Notes: a model not told the origin generated them from the letters alone. Shown: positions 34,978 to 44,234, counted from the stretch's first letter. The stretch: 64,000 bases of DNA from Microbacterium mangrovi (GCF_000802305.1 NZ_JTDK01000003.1:1-64000); one strand, 5' to 3'. Numbers and translations: made by a program.

Positions 34978-36087
34978 CGTCGCCGGAGCCGTCGCGGCGA
35001 CGACCTCGACGAGGCCGGCACGCCGGAGTTCTGCGGTCGCCTCCTCGATCGCCGCGTCGACGTCCAGGCCCTCCGGTGCCGGCGGCATCCCGGCCAGCAC
35101 GTCGTCGCGAAGCTGCTCGGGGGAGACGCCGTCGGCGGACCGCCACACGGCACTGCCGAGCCCTTCGAGGACGTGGAGGCGCGAGCGGCTGAGCACGGCG
35201 ATCCGGTCCCCGTCGGCGACGGCTTCCGCGAACGGGGCGCGCCGGATGCTTCCGGGGGCGGCCGTCGGATCATCGGCCGGGTGCATCGCGGTGACAGGTC
35301 GGCCGCTCGCCTCGCCGGGAGCGAGGATCTCGTCGACGACCGCGCACAGATCGCCTGCTTCGGCGTAGCGGACGCGGCGGACGCCGCCGGTCCGTGCGAT
35401 GAGTGCGGCCAGCGTGGTGAGGGGTTCGGGCACGGATGCCAGAGAACTCGTCTGCGACACCAGCTCCGCGAGGGCGTCGATGAGATCGACCGATTCCACC
35501 TGCACCCCGGAGCCGTCCGGGTCCCGATCAAGCAGGACGAGCGCCCCGAGCCGAAGGGCGCCGTCCGCGACCGTCAGCCCGACCTCGTCCGGCGGATAGA
35601 GGGTCTTCGTCCCCGGCCGGTTTCCGACCGACAGCGGCTTCGGGTACGGGATGATGCTGCCGTCCGGTCGGATGCCGACCGTCTCGTCGGACACGTAGGC
35701 GAGCGATTGCCCGAGCGCGCGCGACGCGGTCGTCTTGCCGCGCCCGGAGGGACCGACGAGGGCGATCACCGACCCGTCCCGCGTCGCGAGTCCTGCCGCG
35801 TGGAACAGGAACGCCCGGCCGACGAGGGCACGAAGGCCCACCAGGGTGAGTTCGGTCGCCAGCGTGTCGGGCGCCTCGCTCGGATCGTTCACGAGAACCG
35901 ATCGGGCCGGCCCCCCGCGATCCGGCGATCCGACAGTGCGCACGCGAAGCGCCTCGAGCCCGAGCGGCGCATCGGGGACCTGCAGATGTGCCCACTGCTG
36001 CGCGATGCCCGCGCGGACGTCGGCCGGGATCGACTCGTCGAGCTCGACCCGGACAGCGCTCGTCAGAACGCGAACCGTGAACGTCAT
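34966..36087 (-). CDS. HPr kinase-like protein fused to a C-terminal PqqD-like domain, copy 2
   Basis: A 373-residue paralogue of the 25607 protein. The kinase part has P-loop GPSGRGKT at 112-119, YVSDETVGI at 131-139 and ALVLLDRD at 182-189, and VRYAEAGDLCAVVDE near 239-253. Residues about 290-362 form a PqqD-like domain (RIAVLSRSRLHVLEGLGSAVW, ending LRRAGLVEV). GGGGAGGAAG precedes the ATG. It is divergent from the second Wzc-like gene, which begins 110 bp away. No HPr protein is nearby. Confidence 0.8.
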   Translation of the reverse strand: MTFTVRVLTSAVRVELDESIPADVRAGIAQQWAHLQVPDAPLGLEALRVRTVGSPDRGGPARSVLVNDPSEAPDTLATELTLVGLRALVGRAFLFHAAGLATRDGSVIALVGPSGRGKTTASRALGQSLAYVSDETVGIRPDGSIIPYPKPLSVGNRPGTKTLYPPDEVGLTVADGALRLGALVLLDRDPDGSGVQVESVDLIDALAELVSQTSSLASVPEPLTTLAALIARTGGVRRVRYAEAGDLCAVVDEILAPGEASGRPVTAMHPADDPTAAPGSIRRAPFAEAVADGDRIAVLSRSRLHVLEGLGSAVWRSADGVSPEQLRDDVLAGMPPAPEGLDVDAAIEEATAELRRAGLVEVVAATAPATSAG

Positions 36088-36197
36088 CGTCTTCCTCCCC
36101 AGAAGGCCTCGCCGTCGAGCCTATCCACGACTCCCAGCCGCAAAGTCGGGTCGTGTCCTAGCATGGTCTGATATTGGATCTGGGGCCGAGGGGGAGC

Positions 36198-37796
36198 ATG
36201 GAGCTTCGCGACTATCTGCGGGGGTTGCGCCGGTACTGGTTGGCAGTCGTGCTGATGACCATCGCCGGGGTGGCCTTCGCCGCCGGGTGGGCGGCCATGC
36301 AGAAGCCCGTGTACGCGGCCACCGCGTCCGCATTCATCTCCACGCCGGCGAACGCCAAGAACGCGGCGACCGTCGTCGGGCAGGGAATGTCCGTCCCCAC
36401 GGGGTACGTCGCATCCTTCACCGAGTACGCCGCCTGGAAGTCGACGGCGCAGGGGGCCATCAACGCGCTGCACCTCAGCGCGACGCCCGGTGACGTGGCG
36501 GGGCGCGTCACCGTGACGAGCACGCCGGACACGGCGATCCTGTCGATCACCGCGACGGGCGACACTCCGGCTGAGGCCGAGAACCTGGCGAACGCCTGGG
36601 TCACGGGCCTCCACAAGACGATCGACAAGGTCCAGGGCACCGGCACGGCTGGGTCCGCACCGATGAACGTCTACCTCGGAAACCCCGCCGAGGCCTCGCC
36701 GATCCCGGTCTCGCCGGACTGGAAGACAGCCCTTCTCGTCGGCGGCGTCATCGGGCTCGGGTTCGGCATCGCCTTCGCGCTCACCCGGACGGCATCCGAC
36801 CGGCGGATCCGCGCCGGCGAGGAGGTGACCGGGAAGCTCGGTCATCCGGTGGTCGGGACGATCCCGGAGCGCCCCGTGGACGGCAAGAAGCGACGTGGAG
36901 CGGACACATCCTTCGCGTTCGACGAGTCCATGCGCGTGCTCCGCACCAATCTGCAGTTCATGGACGTCGACAACCCGCCGCGCGTCATCGTGGTGACGAG
37001 TCCCGTTCCGGGTGACGGAAAATCGACGGTCGCGGTCGAGCTCGCCAAGGCGCTCGCGGCGAGCGGCGCACCGACGGTGCTCGTGGACGGCGATCTGCGC
37101 CGCCCGACCGTCGCGAAGAAGCTCGGGCTGCCCGCCGGGGCCGGGCTCAGCGACGTGCTCGCCGGTCGAGCAGTGGTCACGGAGCTGCTGCACCGGGTGA
37201 CGGGCATCTCCAACATGCTCGTCCTCACCGCGGGCACCGTGCCGCCGAACCCGAGCGAGATCCTCGGGTCGGAGCGCATGCACGGGCTGATGAGCTACCT
37301 GTCGACCGAGGCCACCGTGATCGTGGATGCCCCGCCGCTGCTGCCCGTGACCGACGGCGCCGTGCTCGCGCACCAGGCGGACGGCGCGCTTCTCGTGGTG
37401 AGCGCAGGAAAGACGACGTTCGATCTTGCCGGCAAGGCGCTGGAGGCCCTCGAGAACGCGCGCGGCCGTGCCCTCGGCATCGTGATCAACCGGGCTCCGA
37501 TCCGCGGGGCGGATGCCTCTCCGTACTCCTACGCGTACTACACCTACTACAGCCAAGACGGCACGCCGGCGACGCCCGCCGCCGCAACCACGCAGGCCGC
37601 CGAGGAGGCGGACATGCCGCTCGATGCCGACGACCCGTTCCTGGAGAGCCTGCACCGCGCCGCCGGCGGGGAGAGCGCCCCGGCCGCAGAAGTGCCGGAC
37701 ACCGCCGAGCTCGACCTCCGCGACGTCATGACGCCGCTGCTCGATGACGGGGACCTGACTCCGCGGACCACGCGCGATCGCAGTCGTCGCAGCTGA
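36198..37796 (+). CDS. Wzc-like chain-length determinant and tyrosine autokinase (BY-kinase), copy 2
   Basis: A 532-residue paralogue of the 24078 protein, beginning MELRDYLRGLRRYW. It has two membrane helices (about 14-35 and 175-197), the Wzz region between them, the P-loop GDGKST with Lys275, Walker A' VLVDGDLRRPTVA and VIVDAPP. Six tyrosines occur at 443-451, followed by an acidic, Ala-rich tail of about 80 residues that copy 1 lacks. GGGGGAG precedes the ATG and TAGCAT at 36159-36164 is a possible -10. Confidence 0.92.
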   Translation: MELRDYLRGLRRYWLAVVLMTIAGVAFAAGWAAMQKPVYAATASAFISTPANAKNAATVVGQGMSVPTGYVASFTEYAAWKSTAQGAINALHLSATPGDVAGRVTVTSTPDTAILSITATGDTPAEAENLANAWVTGLHKTIDKVQGTGTAGSAPMNVYLGNPAEASPIPVSPDWKTALLVGGVIGLGFGIAFALTRTASDRRIRAGEEVTGKLGHPVVGTIPERPVDGKKRRGADTSFAFDESMRVLRTNLQFMDVDNPPRVIVVTSPVPGDGKSTVAVELAKALAASGAPTVLVDGDLRRPTVAKKLGLPAGAGLSDVLAGRAVVTELLHRVTGISNMLVLTAGTVPPNPSEILGSERMHGLMSYLSTEATVIVDAPPLLPVTDGAVLAHQADGALLVVSAGKTTFDLAGKALEALENARGRALGIVINRAPIRGADASPYSYAYYTYYSQDGTPATPAAATTQAAEEADMPLDADDPFLESLHRAAGGESAPAAEVPDTAELDLRDVMTPLLDDGDLTPRTTRDRSRRS

Positions 37797-37814
37797 GCGT
37801 GGCGCGTGGGCGCC

Positions 37815-38897
37815 TCAGGCGCGCCCGTGCCGGCGGCGGACCCGGCCGTTCGCGGATCGGTAGATCTCTTCGTACTGCGACACGACGCGTGACAGATCGA
37901 AGGTGCGTGATCGTTCGAGCCCGGCCGCGCCGACGCGCTCCCGCTCCGCCGCGTCGGTCAGCAGCCGCCGGATCGGCTCGGCGATCCGGTCGAGCGGGGC
38001 GAGCACTCCGGCACGGCCCTCGTCGGTCACGTACCGCGCGCCGACGTTGGGAGTGGCGACGACGGGGAGCGCCGCACTCATCGCCTCGGCGTACGGGATG
38101 CCGAAGCCCTCGTAGTCCGACGGCAGGCAGAAGACCCAGGCGCGGCGGAACTCCGCGGCGAGCTCTTCGTCGCCGAGCCGCCCGAGCGCGGTGACGCCCT
38201 CGGGGAGCTGATCGGGTGCATCCTGGGTCACCATCCGCAGCCGGGCTCCGGGGACGGCCGGGAGGACGTCGCGGGCGAACTGCTGGGCGAGCTCGGCGCC
38301 GCGCTTGCGGCCCCGCCACGTGCCGACGAACAGCACGGTGGGGTCGGGGAGCTTCTCCGCCGGGTCTCCGGGGCGGAATCGCGTCGTGTCCACGCCGTTG
38401 GGGATGACTGTGCGCACCCACGGGGTCCACCGCCGGGTCTGCGGCGAGATCAGCACCGTGCGATCGGCCACCACGGAGGCGAGCAGCTCGGTGAAGCCGA
38501 GAGCGACCATGCGCAGCTTCTCCCCGAAGCCCTTGATGCGCAGCGCCTCCTCGAAGCACGAACCGTGCAGGGTGCGCACGTGCATCGGCACGCGGCGGCG
38601 CCACATCCAGTAGTCCTCGCCGTGGGCGTGCAGCACGTCATAGGACGACAGGTCCTGGCGGCGCATCGTGAACGCGAACCGAAACGTGCGCAGGCTCCCG
38701 GTGAGCGGCAGGTGCACGTGTCCGTACCGGGCGCCGTCGACCGGCCCGCACGGGCTGAACACATCCACGTGGTGTCCGCGCCGGGCGAGCTCGTTCGCGA
38801 GCTCGTGCACCTGGTAGCCCACGCCGATCTTGCTCTCGCTGGGCAGGTAGTACGAGATCATCGCGATCCGCAGCGGCGCGGGGGAGGCATCCGTCAT
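37815..38897 (-). CDS. Glycosyltransferase family 4
   Basis: A 360-residue GT-B enzyme beginning with a short leader and IAMISYYLPSESKIGVGYQV. Its donor domain has VLFVGTWRGRKRGAELAQQF and YEGFGIPYAEAMSAALPVV with the EX7E acids. A conserved HGEDYW lies in the first half. The ATG overlaps the stop of the WbsX-like gene (ATGA), so the two are one operon. The sugar is not known. Confidence 0.87.
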   Translation of the reverse strand: MTDASPAPLRIAMISYYLPSESKIGVGYQVHELANELARRGHHVDVFSPCGPVDGARYGHVHLPLTGSLRTFRFAFTMRRQDLSSYDVLHAHGEDYWMWRRRVPMHVRTLHGSCFEEALRIKGFGEKLRMVALGFTELLASVVADRTVLISPQTRRWTPWVRTVIPNGVDTTRFRPGDPAEKLPDPTVLFVGTWRGRKRGAELAQQFARDVLPAVPGARLRMVTQDAPDQLPEGVTALGRLGDEELAAEFRRAWVFCLPSDYEGFGIPYAEAMSAALPVVATPNVGARYVTDEGRAGVLAPLDRIAEPIRRLLTDAAERERVGAAGLERSRTFDLSRVVSQYEEIYRSANGRVRRRHGRA

Positions 38898-39967
38898 GCG
38901 GTCAGCCCGCTCCGCAGGGCCTCCAGCCAGCCGTGGCCTTCCCGCAGGTCGGGCTCGAGGTGGTTGCCCTCGGCCCACTCGTTCCACGATTTCACCCACA
39001 GGAGCCGCTCCTCGGCCGGGCGGTCCTGCAGCAGCGCGACGGCATCCTGCACGTTGCGCCGGAACCGCACGGGCGTCGCACCGGTCACGGCGAGGCCGCG
39101 CCGGCCGGAGCGGGGTGTGTTGTCCCAGTTGGGGTAGACGCACGGCTGGATGGCGCGATCGCGCGGGACCGTCTTCATGATGTCGTCGACGTACGGCCAC
39201 ACCTCGGGGCCGCCGCGAAGCTTGCGGCGCAGGCGCATGCGCAGTGTCGTCGCCTGGTTCACCCGCACGGGGATCCGCATGTACACGGACGAGTCGAATC
39301 CGTCGGCCGCGCCCGTGCGATACGTGGCGCCGCGACCCAGCAGGTCGCTCATCTCGGCGACGAGGTACAGCCCGGGGAGACCGGCGGCGCGCGCCATCGC
39401 CTGCCACCGGTCGACGAACTCGGCCGGATGCGGCAGCTCTTCGGGGCGGAACACGTAGAAGACCGGCTTGCCGTCCACGCGCAGGTAGCGCGGGTCGCGG
39501 AACGCCGGCAGGATCGTGTCGAAGTGCCGCTGGTCGTCTTCGGGACCGGGATAGCGCTGGTGCTTGAGCACCTTGTCGCCCGCGGCGTGCCAGATGCCGG
39601 TCCAGGACTGGTTGGCCCAGGCGAGGCAGAAGCTCACCTCCGGGGATCCGCTCTCGAGCACCTCGAGGAACGGCCGCTCGAGGATCCGGTCTCCCTCGCC
39701 GAACCAGTAGTGCCAGTAGGCGAAGGCCTCGACGCCGTACTCGCGAGCCAGGTCGCTCTGGGCCTGGCGGGTCTCGGGCACACGCAGATCGTAGAAGCCG
39801 AGGTCGGCGGGGAGGGTCGGCTGCACGTGACCGCGGAACAGCGGGCGCGCCTTGGCGGCGTTGGTCCACTCGGTGAATCCCGGGCCCCACCACTGGTCGT
39901 TCTCCGGGATGGGGAAGAACTGCGGCAGGTAGAACGCGATCGCGCGGGCCTTGAGGTCGTCGGTCAA
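38894..39967 (-). CDS. WbsX-like (GH99-like) protein
   Basis: A 357-residue protein of the WbsX/glycoside-hydrolase-99-like family found in O-antigen and capsule clusters. Typical pieces are AIAFYLPQFFPIPENDQWWGPGFTEW, FAYWHYWFGEGD, FCLAWANQSWTGIW and KSWNEWAEGNHLEPD. No signal peptide is seen, so it probably acts in the cytoplasm as a transferase or glycan-processing enzyme. The start is TTG at 39967 with GGGGAG upstream. Family function is poorly defined. Confidence 0.83.
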   Translation of the reverse strand: MTDDLKARAIAFYLPQFFPIPENDQWWGPGFTEWTNAAKARPLFRGHVQPTLPADLGFYDLRVPETRQAQSDLAREYGVEAFAYWHYWFGEGDRILERPFLEVLESGSPEVSFCLAWANQSWTGIWHAAGDKVLKHQRYPGPEDDQRHFDTILPAFRDPRYLRVDGKPVFYVFRPEELPHPAEFVDRWQAMARAAGLPGLYLVAEMSDLLGRGATYRTGAADGFDSSVYMRIPVRVNQATTLRMRLRRKLRGGPEVWPYVDDIMKTVPRDRAIQPCVYPNWDNTPRSGRRGLAVTGATPVRFRRNVQDAVALLQDRPAEERLLWVKSWNEWAEGNHLEPDLREGHGWLEALRSGLTA

Positions 39968-40075
39968 GCGTTATCTCCCCGGGCAATAGCATGAAGCGAT
40001 GGAGTCCCACGCACCATCGGTTCAGAGCGTACGCGAATTCCGACGGGCGAGGCGGGATGCCGGGGCAGCGAGCGA

Positions 40076-41218
40076 ATGAGGGCCGACGTCGTGACCGAAG
40101 GCGCACCCGCGAAAGACAGGCCGATGCGCCTTCTCTGGCTGAGCAACGAGACGCCGGATGTCGGCGGCCAGGGCGGCCAGCGCCGGCAGTACTTCCAGAT
40201 CCGCGAGTTCGTGCGCGCCGGCATCGCCGTGGACGTCGTCACGCTCGCCGGCCCGCAGTCGGACGAGTCGCTGCGCGGCTTCGCCTCCGTGGAGCGCATC
40301 GTTCGTTCGCGACGCCGGAAGCCGATTCGCACGATCCGCGGGATGGCCGCTCTCCGCCGTCGCCTGCGCTCGGGTTCCTACGACGCCGTGGTGGTCGCGC
40401 ACACCGAGTCCTGGCCGCTCATCCGCCGCCGAGCGCTCGGCGGTCACCTGGATGTTCCCGTCCTGGTCGACCTGCACAACGTCTGGAGCGCGTGGGCGGA
40501 CGCGCGCGGCGACGACGATGCCGCGCGGCGGTGGCGCGACCGGGAGGCGGAGATCCTCCGCGTGGCCGACGCCGTCTCGGTGTGCTCGCCGCTCGAGCGT
40601 GAGCGGCTGGGCGGATCCGGGACGGCAGAACGCATCGTGGCACCGCACGGCATCGACCCGGACGAATGGCCGGAGGTGCCCCGGGACGACACCGGCGCCA
40701 TGGCGGTCGGCGCGTTCGGAAACTGGGACTGGTTTCCGAATCGCTCGGGAATCGACTGGTTCGTCGACGAGGTGTGGCCGGAGGTGCGCGGGCGGGTGCC
40801 GGGCGCGGAGTTCGTCGTCGCCGGGGGCGGCCTTCCGGATGCCGTGGCCGGCCTCGACGGCGTGCGATACCTCGGCCGGATCGCGGACCTCGGTGAGCTG
40901 CGCCGGCAGGTCGATGTCATGGTGACGCCCGTTCGCGAGGGCGTCGGGGCTCCGGTCAAGTTCGCCGAGGCACTCGCGACCGGTCGAGCTGTTCTGGCGA
41001 CCACCGACGCGGCCGGAGCGCAGCATCCGGCAGGAACCGTCATCTCGGACGACCCGGCCGAATGGGCGGATGCGCTCACGGGCCTGCTGCGCGACCCGGG
41101 GCTCGCCCGGAGCCGCGGGCGGGCCGTGCGGAGCGAAGCCCTGGAACACCTGACCTGGCGCCGCACCACCGCGCCGCTGATCGACTGGGTCGCTCAGCGC
41201 GCAGACGAGGAGCCGTAG
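40076..41218 (+). CDS. Glycosyltransferase family 4
   Basis: A 380-residue GT-B enzyme with LLWLSNETPDVGGQGGQRRQ near the N-terminus and VTPVREGVGAPVKFAEALATGRAVL in the donor domain. The start is uncertain: ATG 40076 begins the frame, but MRLLWL at 40124 is where family members usually begin. Its 3' end overlaps the convergent GT2 gene by 25 bp. The gap upstream (39968-40075, divergent) has no gene. Confidence 0.85.
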   Translation: MRADVVTEGAPAKDRPMRLLWLSNETPDVGGQGGQRRQYFQIREFVRAGIAVDVVTLAGPQSDESLRGFASVERIVRSRRRKPIRTIRGMAALRRRLRSGSYDAVVVAHTESWPLIRRRALGGHLDVPVLVDLHNVWSAWADARGDDDAARRWRDREAEILRVADAVSVCSPLERERLGGSGTAERIVAPHGIDPDEWPEVPRDDTGAMAVGAFGNWDWFPNRSGIDWFVDEVWPEVRGRVPGAEFVVAGGGLPDAVAGLDGVRYLGRIADLGELRRQVDVMVTPVREGVGAPVKFAEALATGRAVLATTDAAGAQHPAGTVISDDPAEWADALTGLLRDPGLARSRGRAVRSEALEHLTWRRTTAPLIDWVAQRADEEP

Positions 41219-42090
41219 AGCCGCGGAATACGGCGCAGCGCCACCATCTCGGTGGCGAAGGCCGCGGCATAGGCCGTGTGCAGCGCTCGCAGGGCGTTGT
41301 CGTCGAACTCGGTTCCGACCCGTCTCGCCCGCCTCCGCGCCCGAAGAGACCGGACGAGCCGGCGCGCGCGACCCAGGCGAAGCACCTGTCCGTGCCAGTG
41401 ATGGGCGATGTAGGCCTCCGACCGGGCCTTCTTCACGGCCTCCTCGAGCATGTTCTCGACGGATGCCCGCCGGGGGTCCGCGTGGTGCACGATCGGCGGG
41501 AGCGGTGCCCGGACGATCCGGGCTCCCGCCGCGCGGCACATGAGCGCGAACAGCTGCTCTTCGCCGTACCCCGAACTGTGGGGCCCCGCACCGAGGGACT
41601 GATCCCAGAGGGCATGCTGGAGCATGCGCCTCGTGAATCCGAAGCCTGCGCCGACGACCTCGACCTGGCCCTCTGCCCCGAGGTTCTCGGCGAGCCAGCC
41701 GCGGATGAGCGCCGGCAGGTTCCTGGCTGCGAGGTCGTCGGCCAGTGCGATCGGCGAGGCGACGACATCCGCCCCCGCATCCAGCGCTTCCGCCAGCCGG
41801 TCCACCCAGTGGCCGTCGAACACCACGTCATCGTCGACGAAGATGATCTTGTCCGCCGCGGCGAAGGTGCACGCCACGGTCCGTGCCCGCGACAGGCCGG
41901 GCAGCTCCGCACGGATGACGCGTACGTCGTCCCAGGCGCGATCGATGCCCGACGCCGAATTGTCGACGAGGAGGACCTCGACGTCGAAGCGGCTGGATCG
42001 GGCGGCCTGCACGAGTCGCGCGACGGCGGGGCCCGGATCGGACCTCGCGTCCGTGCACGTGATCAGGGAGACATCGGGTCGCGTGGTCAT
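41194..42090 (-). CDS. Glycosyltransferase family 2
   Basis: A 298-residue GT-A enzyme. The nucleotide-sugar site reads DVSLITCTDA, VLLVDNSASG and IIFVDDDVVFDGHW with the DDD metal motif. Residues about 160-240 contain GFGFTRRML and GYGEEQLFALMCRAAG, seen in galactosyl- and rhamnosyltransferase-like proteins. It starts one base after the upstream gene's stop, so the three minus-strand genes 44162-41194 form an operon. Confidence 0.87.
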   Translation of the reverse strand: MTTRPDVSLITCTDARSDPGPAVARLVQAARSSRFDVEVLLVDNSASGIDRAWDDVRVIRAELPGLSRARTVACTFAAADKIIFVDDDVVFDGHWVDRLAEALDAGADVVASPIALADDLAARNLPALIRGWLAENLGAEGQVEVVGAGFGFTRRMLQHALWDQSLGAGPHSSGYGEEQLFALMCRAAGARIVRAPLPPIVHHADPRRASVENMLEEAVKKARSEAYIAHHWHGQVLRLGRARRLVRSLRARRRARRVGTEFDDNALRALHTAYAAAFATEMVALRRIPRLYGSSSAR

Positions 42091-42091
42091 G

Positions 42092-43081
42092 TCAGTGGTG
42101 GTTCCGCCGGGGGGTGAGGGCGCGCGTCCGCAGTGCTGCGAGGCCCGACCGGCGGGCGAGCCAACGTCGGAACCACCGCCACCGGGCACGCGGCGGGGCG
42201 ACCAGTGCGAGCAGGCCCAGCTGGTCGGCGAGCGTCAGATCCGCATACGCGAGGTTGAACAGGAGGTGCTGGACGTTCGGCCCGACCTCATGCCGGTCGG
42301 GGAAGACACCGCCGAGCCGCATCGCGGCCATGGTCGACAGGAACGGCCCGACCATGGGCGACACCGTGGTGGTCGACGCCGGGTGGACCCGGTAGAAGAC
42401 GTCCTGCGTGTCGATCCGGAGAATGCCGCCCGTGATGCGGGCCACATTGAGGTTGAGGACGTGATCGTCGAGCGCGCGGGCGTGCGGTGCGCAACCGCCG
42501 GCCGAGATCGCGAGGTCGCGGTCGTAGAGCACGCAGGTCGTGAGCATCGCGGCGCCCCCGAGCAGCTGCTCGACGGTGATCGTGCCCGTGGCGTGGACGG
42601 AGAGCTCGCGATCGGACATCACGAGCGACTGCTCCTCGCCGGGCTGGATCCAGGTCCGCGGCCACGTGTCGCGACCGTCGCCCACGTTCCTCAATGGTTC
42701 CTCGTCGGCGGCGAAGGCGAAGGGGTGCTCGGAGGATGCCACCGCCGACGCGCCCTCGGCCCTCGCGAACGCAACGAGGGATGCAAGTCGGTCGCGATGC
42801 CAGAGGTCGTCCTGGTCGAGGAAGGCGACCCACCCGGGCGCGGCGGCGGCGAGTCCTCGGTTGCGGGCCACCGCGACCCCGAGATTGGGCTGCTGGATGA
42901 TCGTCGGCGCCAGCGGATGCGCGCGCACGATCTCGACGGTGTCATCCGTCGAGCCGTCGTCGACGACGATGCAGTGCACCGCGGGATGCGTCTGCGCGAG
43001 GATGCTGTCCAGCGTGGCGTGGATGAATCGGCGGCCGTTGTAGGACGGAATCACGACGGTGACGAGATCTGCGGTAGCCAT
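42092..43081 (-). CDS. Glycosyltransferase family 2
   Basis: A 329-residue GT-A enzyme with VTVVIPSYNGRRFI, VDDGSTDDTVEIVR and FLDQDDLWHRD at the N-terminus. The C-terminal third is basic and may lie on the membrane. The ATG at 43081 is preferred to 43156, which would run into the neighbouring gene. It lies between the pyruvyltransferase-family gene and another GT2 in one operon. Confidence 0.87.
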   Translation of the reverse strand: MATADLVTVVIPSYNGRRFIHATLDSILAQTHPAVHCIVVDDGSTDDTVEIVRAHPLAPTIIQQPNLGVAVARNRGLAAAAPGWVAFLDQDDLWHRDRLASLVAFARAEGASAVASSEHPFAFAADEEPLRNVGDGRDTWPRTWIQPGEEQSLVMSDRELSVHATGTITVEQLLGGAAMLTTCVLYDRDLAISAGGCAPHARALDDHVLNLNVARITGGILRIDTQDVFYRVHPASTTTVSPMVGPFLSTMAAMRLGGVFPDRHEVGPNVQHLLFNLAYADLTLADQLGLLALVAPPRARWRWFRRWLARRSGLAALRTRALTPRRNHH

Positions 43082-43103
43082 CAGCCCAACCGTGTCACAT
43101 TCC

Positions 43104-44162
43104 TCACGGCGTCGTGAGGCGTGCGGCGGCCGACGCGTCGAGCAGGGCCCGCGCAACCTCCCCCTGCTCGCGCCCAGACGTCGCCAGGTGTGCGGTCGAG
43201 AACCGGCCGCTGTAGTCGCCGAAGATGCTGCTGATCTTGCCGTAGCTGTTGTCGAGGGTCACGTGCGGGATGTCGAGCAGGACCGCAAGGATGTGCGCGT
43301 GCAACCGGTCGACGACCGCGACGCGACCCCGCGACAGGAGATGCGCGGCGGAGGCGACATTCGCCCGCGCCATTGCCGTGTTGCCCACGTGCGCGAAGTC
43401 GCGGAACAGTGCTTTGAGCGCATGCGGGGAGCGATTGTGGACCCGTGCGGCGTACATCGCCGCCCCGGACATTCGCGCGTATCGCCGGGGCATCGCCGTG
43501 TGCCAGTCGATCGGGCCGAGGACGTCGGACAGATCCGGGACCGGCTCGCCGAGGCTCTCCTCGTCGTCGCGCCGGATGATCACATAGTCGTGTTCCGGAT
43601 GCCCGGACCGGCGCAGCTCGCCGTTGCCGAAGGCGAGGTCGGGGCAGAGTGCGACGCGAACGTCGGGGAGTTGCGCGCGCGCCCGGTCGAGGGACCCGGA
43701 GTCGCGCACGAGGAGGGTGAGGTCGTCGTGCTCGGCGAAGACCCGATTGGCGCGCCGGGCGTTGGCCGGATCGCGGAACCAGATGCTCTGGCTGAGCACG
43801 ACGACCTTCGACCGATCGAGCTGCGGGATGATCCGCTCGCGGAAGAGCTGATGGCGCTCGTAGATGTCGCCGAGGTTTCCTCCGCCCTGGAAGAGGACGA
43901 CCGCCCCATCGCGTGTGCGCTCGAACTCGCGGGCATTGAACCGGTCGAGATCCGCGTCGTAGACCACCCGCATCCCGAGTTCGCGCAGGTAGCGCATCGT
44001 GCCGGTCCAGATGAGGCTGTCGCCGGCGTTGTTGTAGCGCGGGAAGTCCAGCACGACCGCACGCGTGAACCGCCGTCCGTCGGGCCCGGTGACGGCGTCG
44101 GCGAGGATTCTGCGGGTCTGGTCCCGGATGTCGGTGAGGATTTGGCGATCGTGGTCGTTCAC
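43104..44162 (-). CDS. Polysaccharide pyruvyl transferase family protein, copy 2
   Basis: A 352-residue protein with YNNAGDSLIWTG, FQGGGNLGDIYERHQLFRE, VVLSQSIWF and the C-terminal VDRLHAHILAVLLDIPHV, all typical of the pyruvyltransferase family (ExoV-like). It may put a pyruvate ketal on the second polymer. GTG 44162 has AGGA upstream; an extension to 44621 runs antisense to the next gene. It shares a 72-bp divergent gap with the PP-loop gene. Confidence 0.83.
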   Translation of the reverse strand: MNDHDRQILTDIRDQTRRILADAVTGPDGRRFTRAVVLDFPRYNNAGDSLIWTGTMRYLRELGMRVVYDADLDRFNAREFERTRDGAVVLFQGGGNLGDIYERHQLFRERIIPQLDRSKVVVLSQSIWFRDPANARRANRVFAEHDDLTLLVRDSGSLDRARAQLPDVRVALCPDLAFGNGELRRSGHPEHDYVIIRRDDEESLGEPVPDLSDVLGPIDWHTAMPRRYARMSGAAMYAARVHNRSPHALKALFRDFAHVGNTAMARANVASAAHLLSRGRVAVVDRLHAHILAVLLDIPHVTLDNSYGKISSIFGDYSGRFSTAHLATSGREQGEVARALLDASAAARLTTP

Positions 44163-44222
44163 GGAGTCCTGCCGTCGTTCGCAGGCCGGATCGCACCTCC
44201 CACGGATGCGGGGCCCGACTGC

Positions 44223-44228
44223 TAGCAT
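44223..44228 (+). promoter_or_regulatory. -10 box for the leaderless PP-loop gene
   Basis: TAGCAT, then GCCACG, then GTG 44235. The exact six-base spacing decides this start codon. Confidence 0.55.
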
Positions 44229-44234
44229 GCCACG

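Noticed and set aside
13310..36087. Lasso-peptide biosynthetic cluster
   Set aside because: PqqD-like and HprK-like proteins occur in some lasso clusters, but there is no transglutaminase-like protease, asparagine-synthetase-like cyclase or recognisable precursor.
37815..40106. 763-codon minus-strand frame spanning two genes
   Set aside because: Only its last 360 residues are a real glycosyltransferase. The rest is a shifted reading of the WbsX-like gene, and the true start is ATG 38897.
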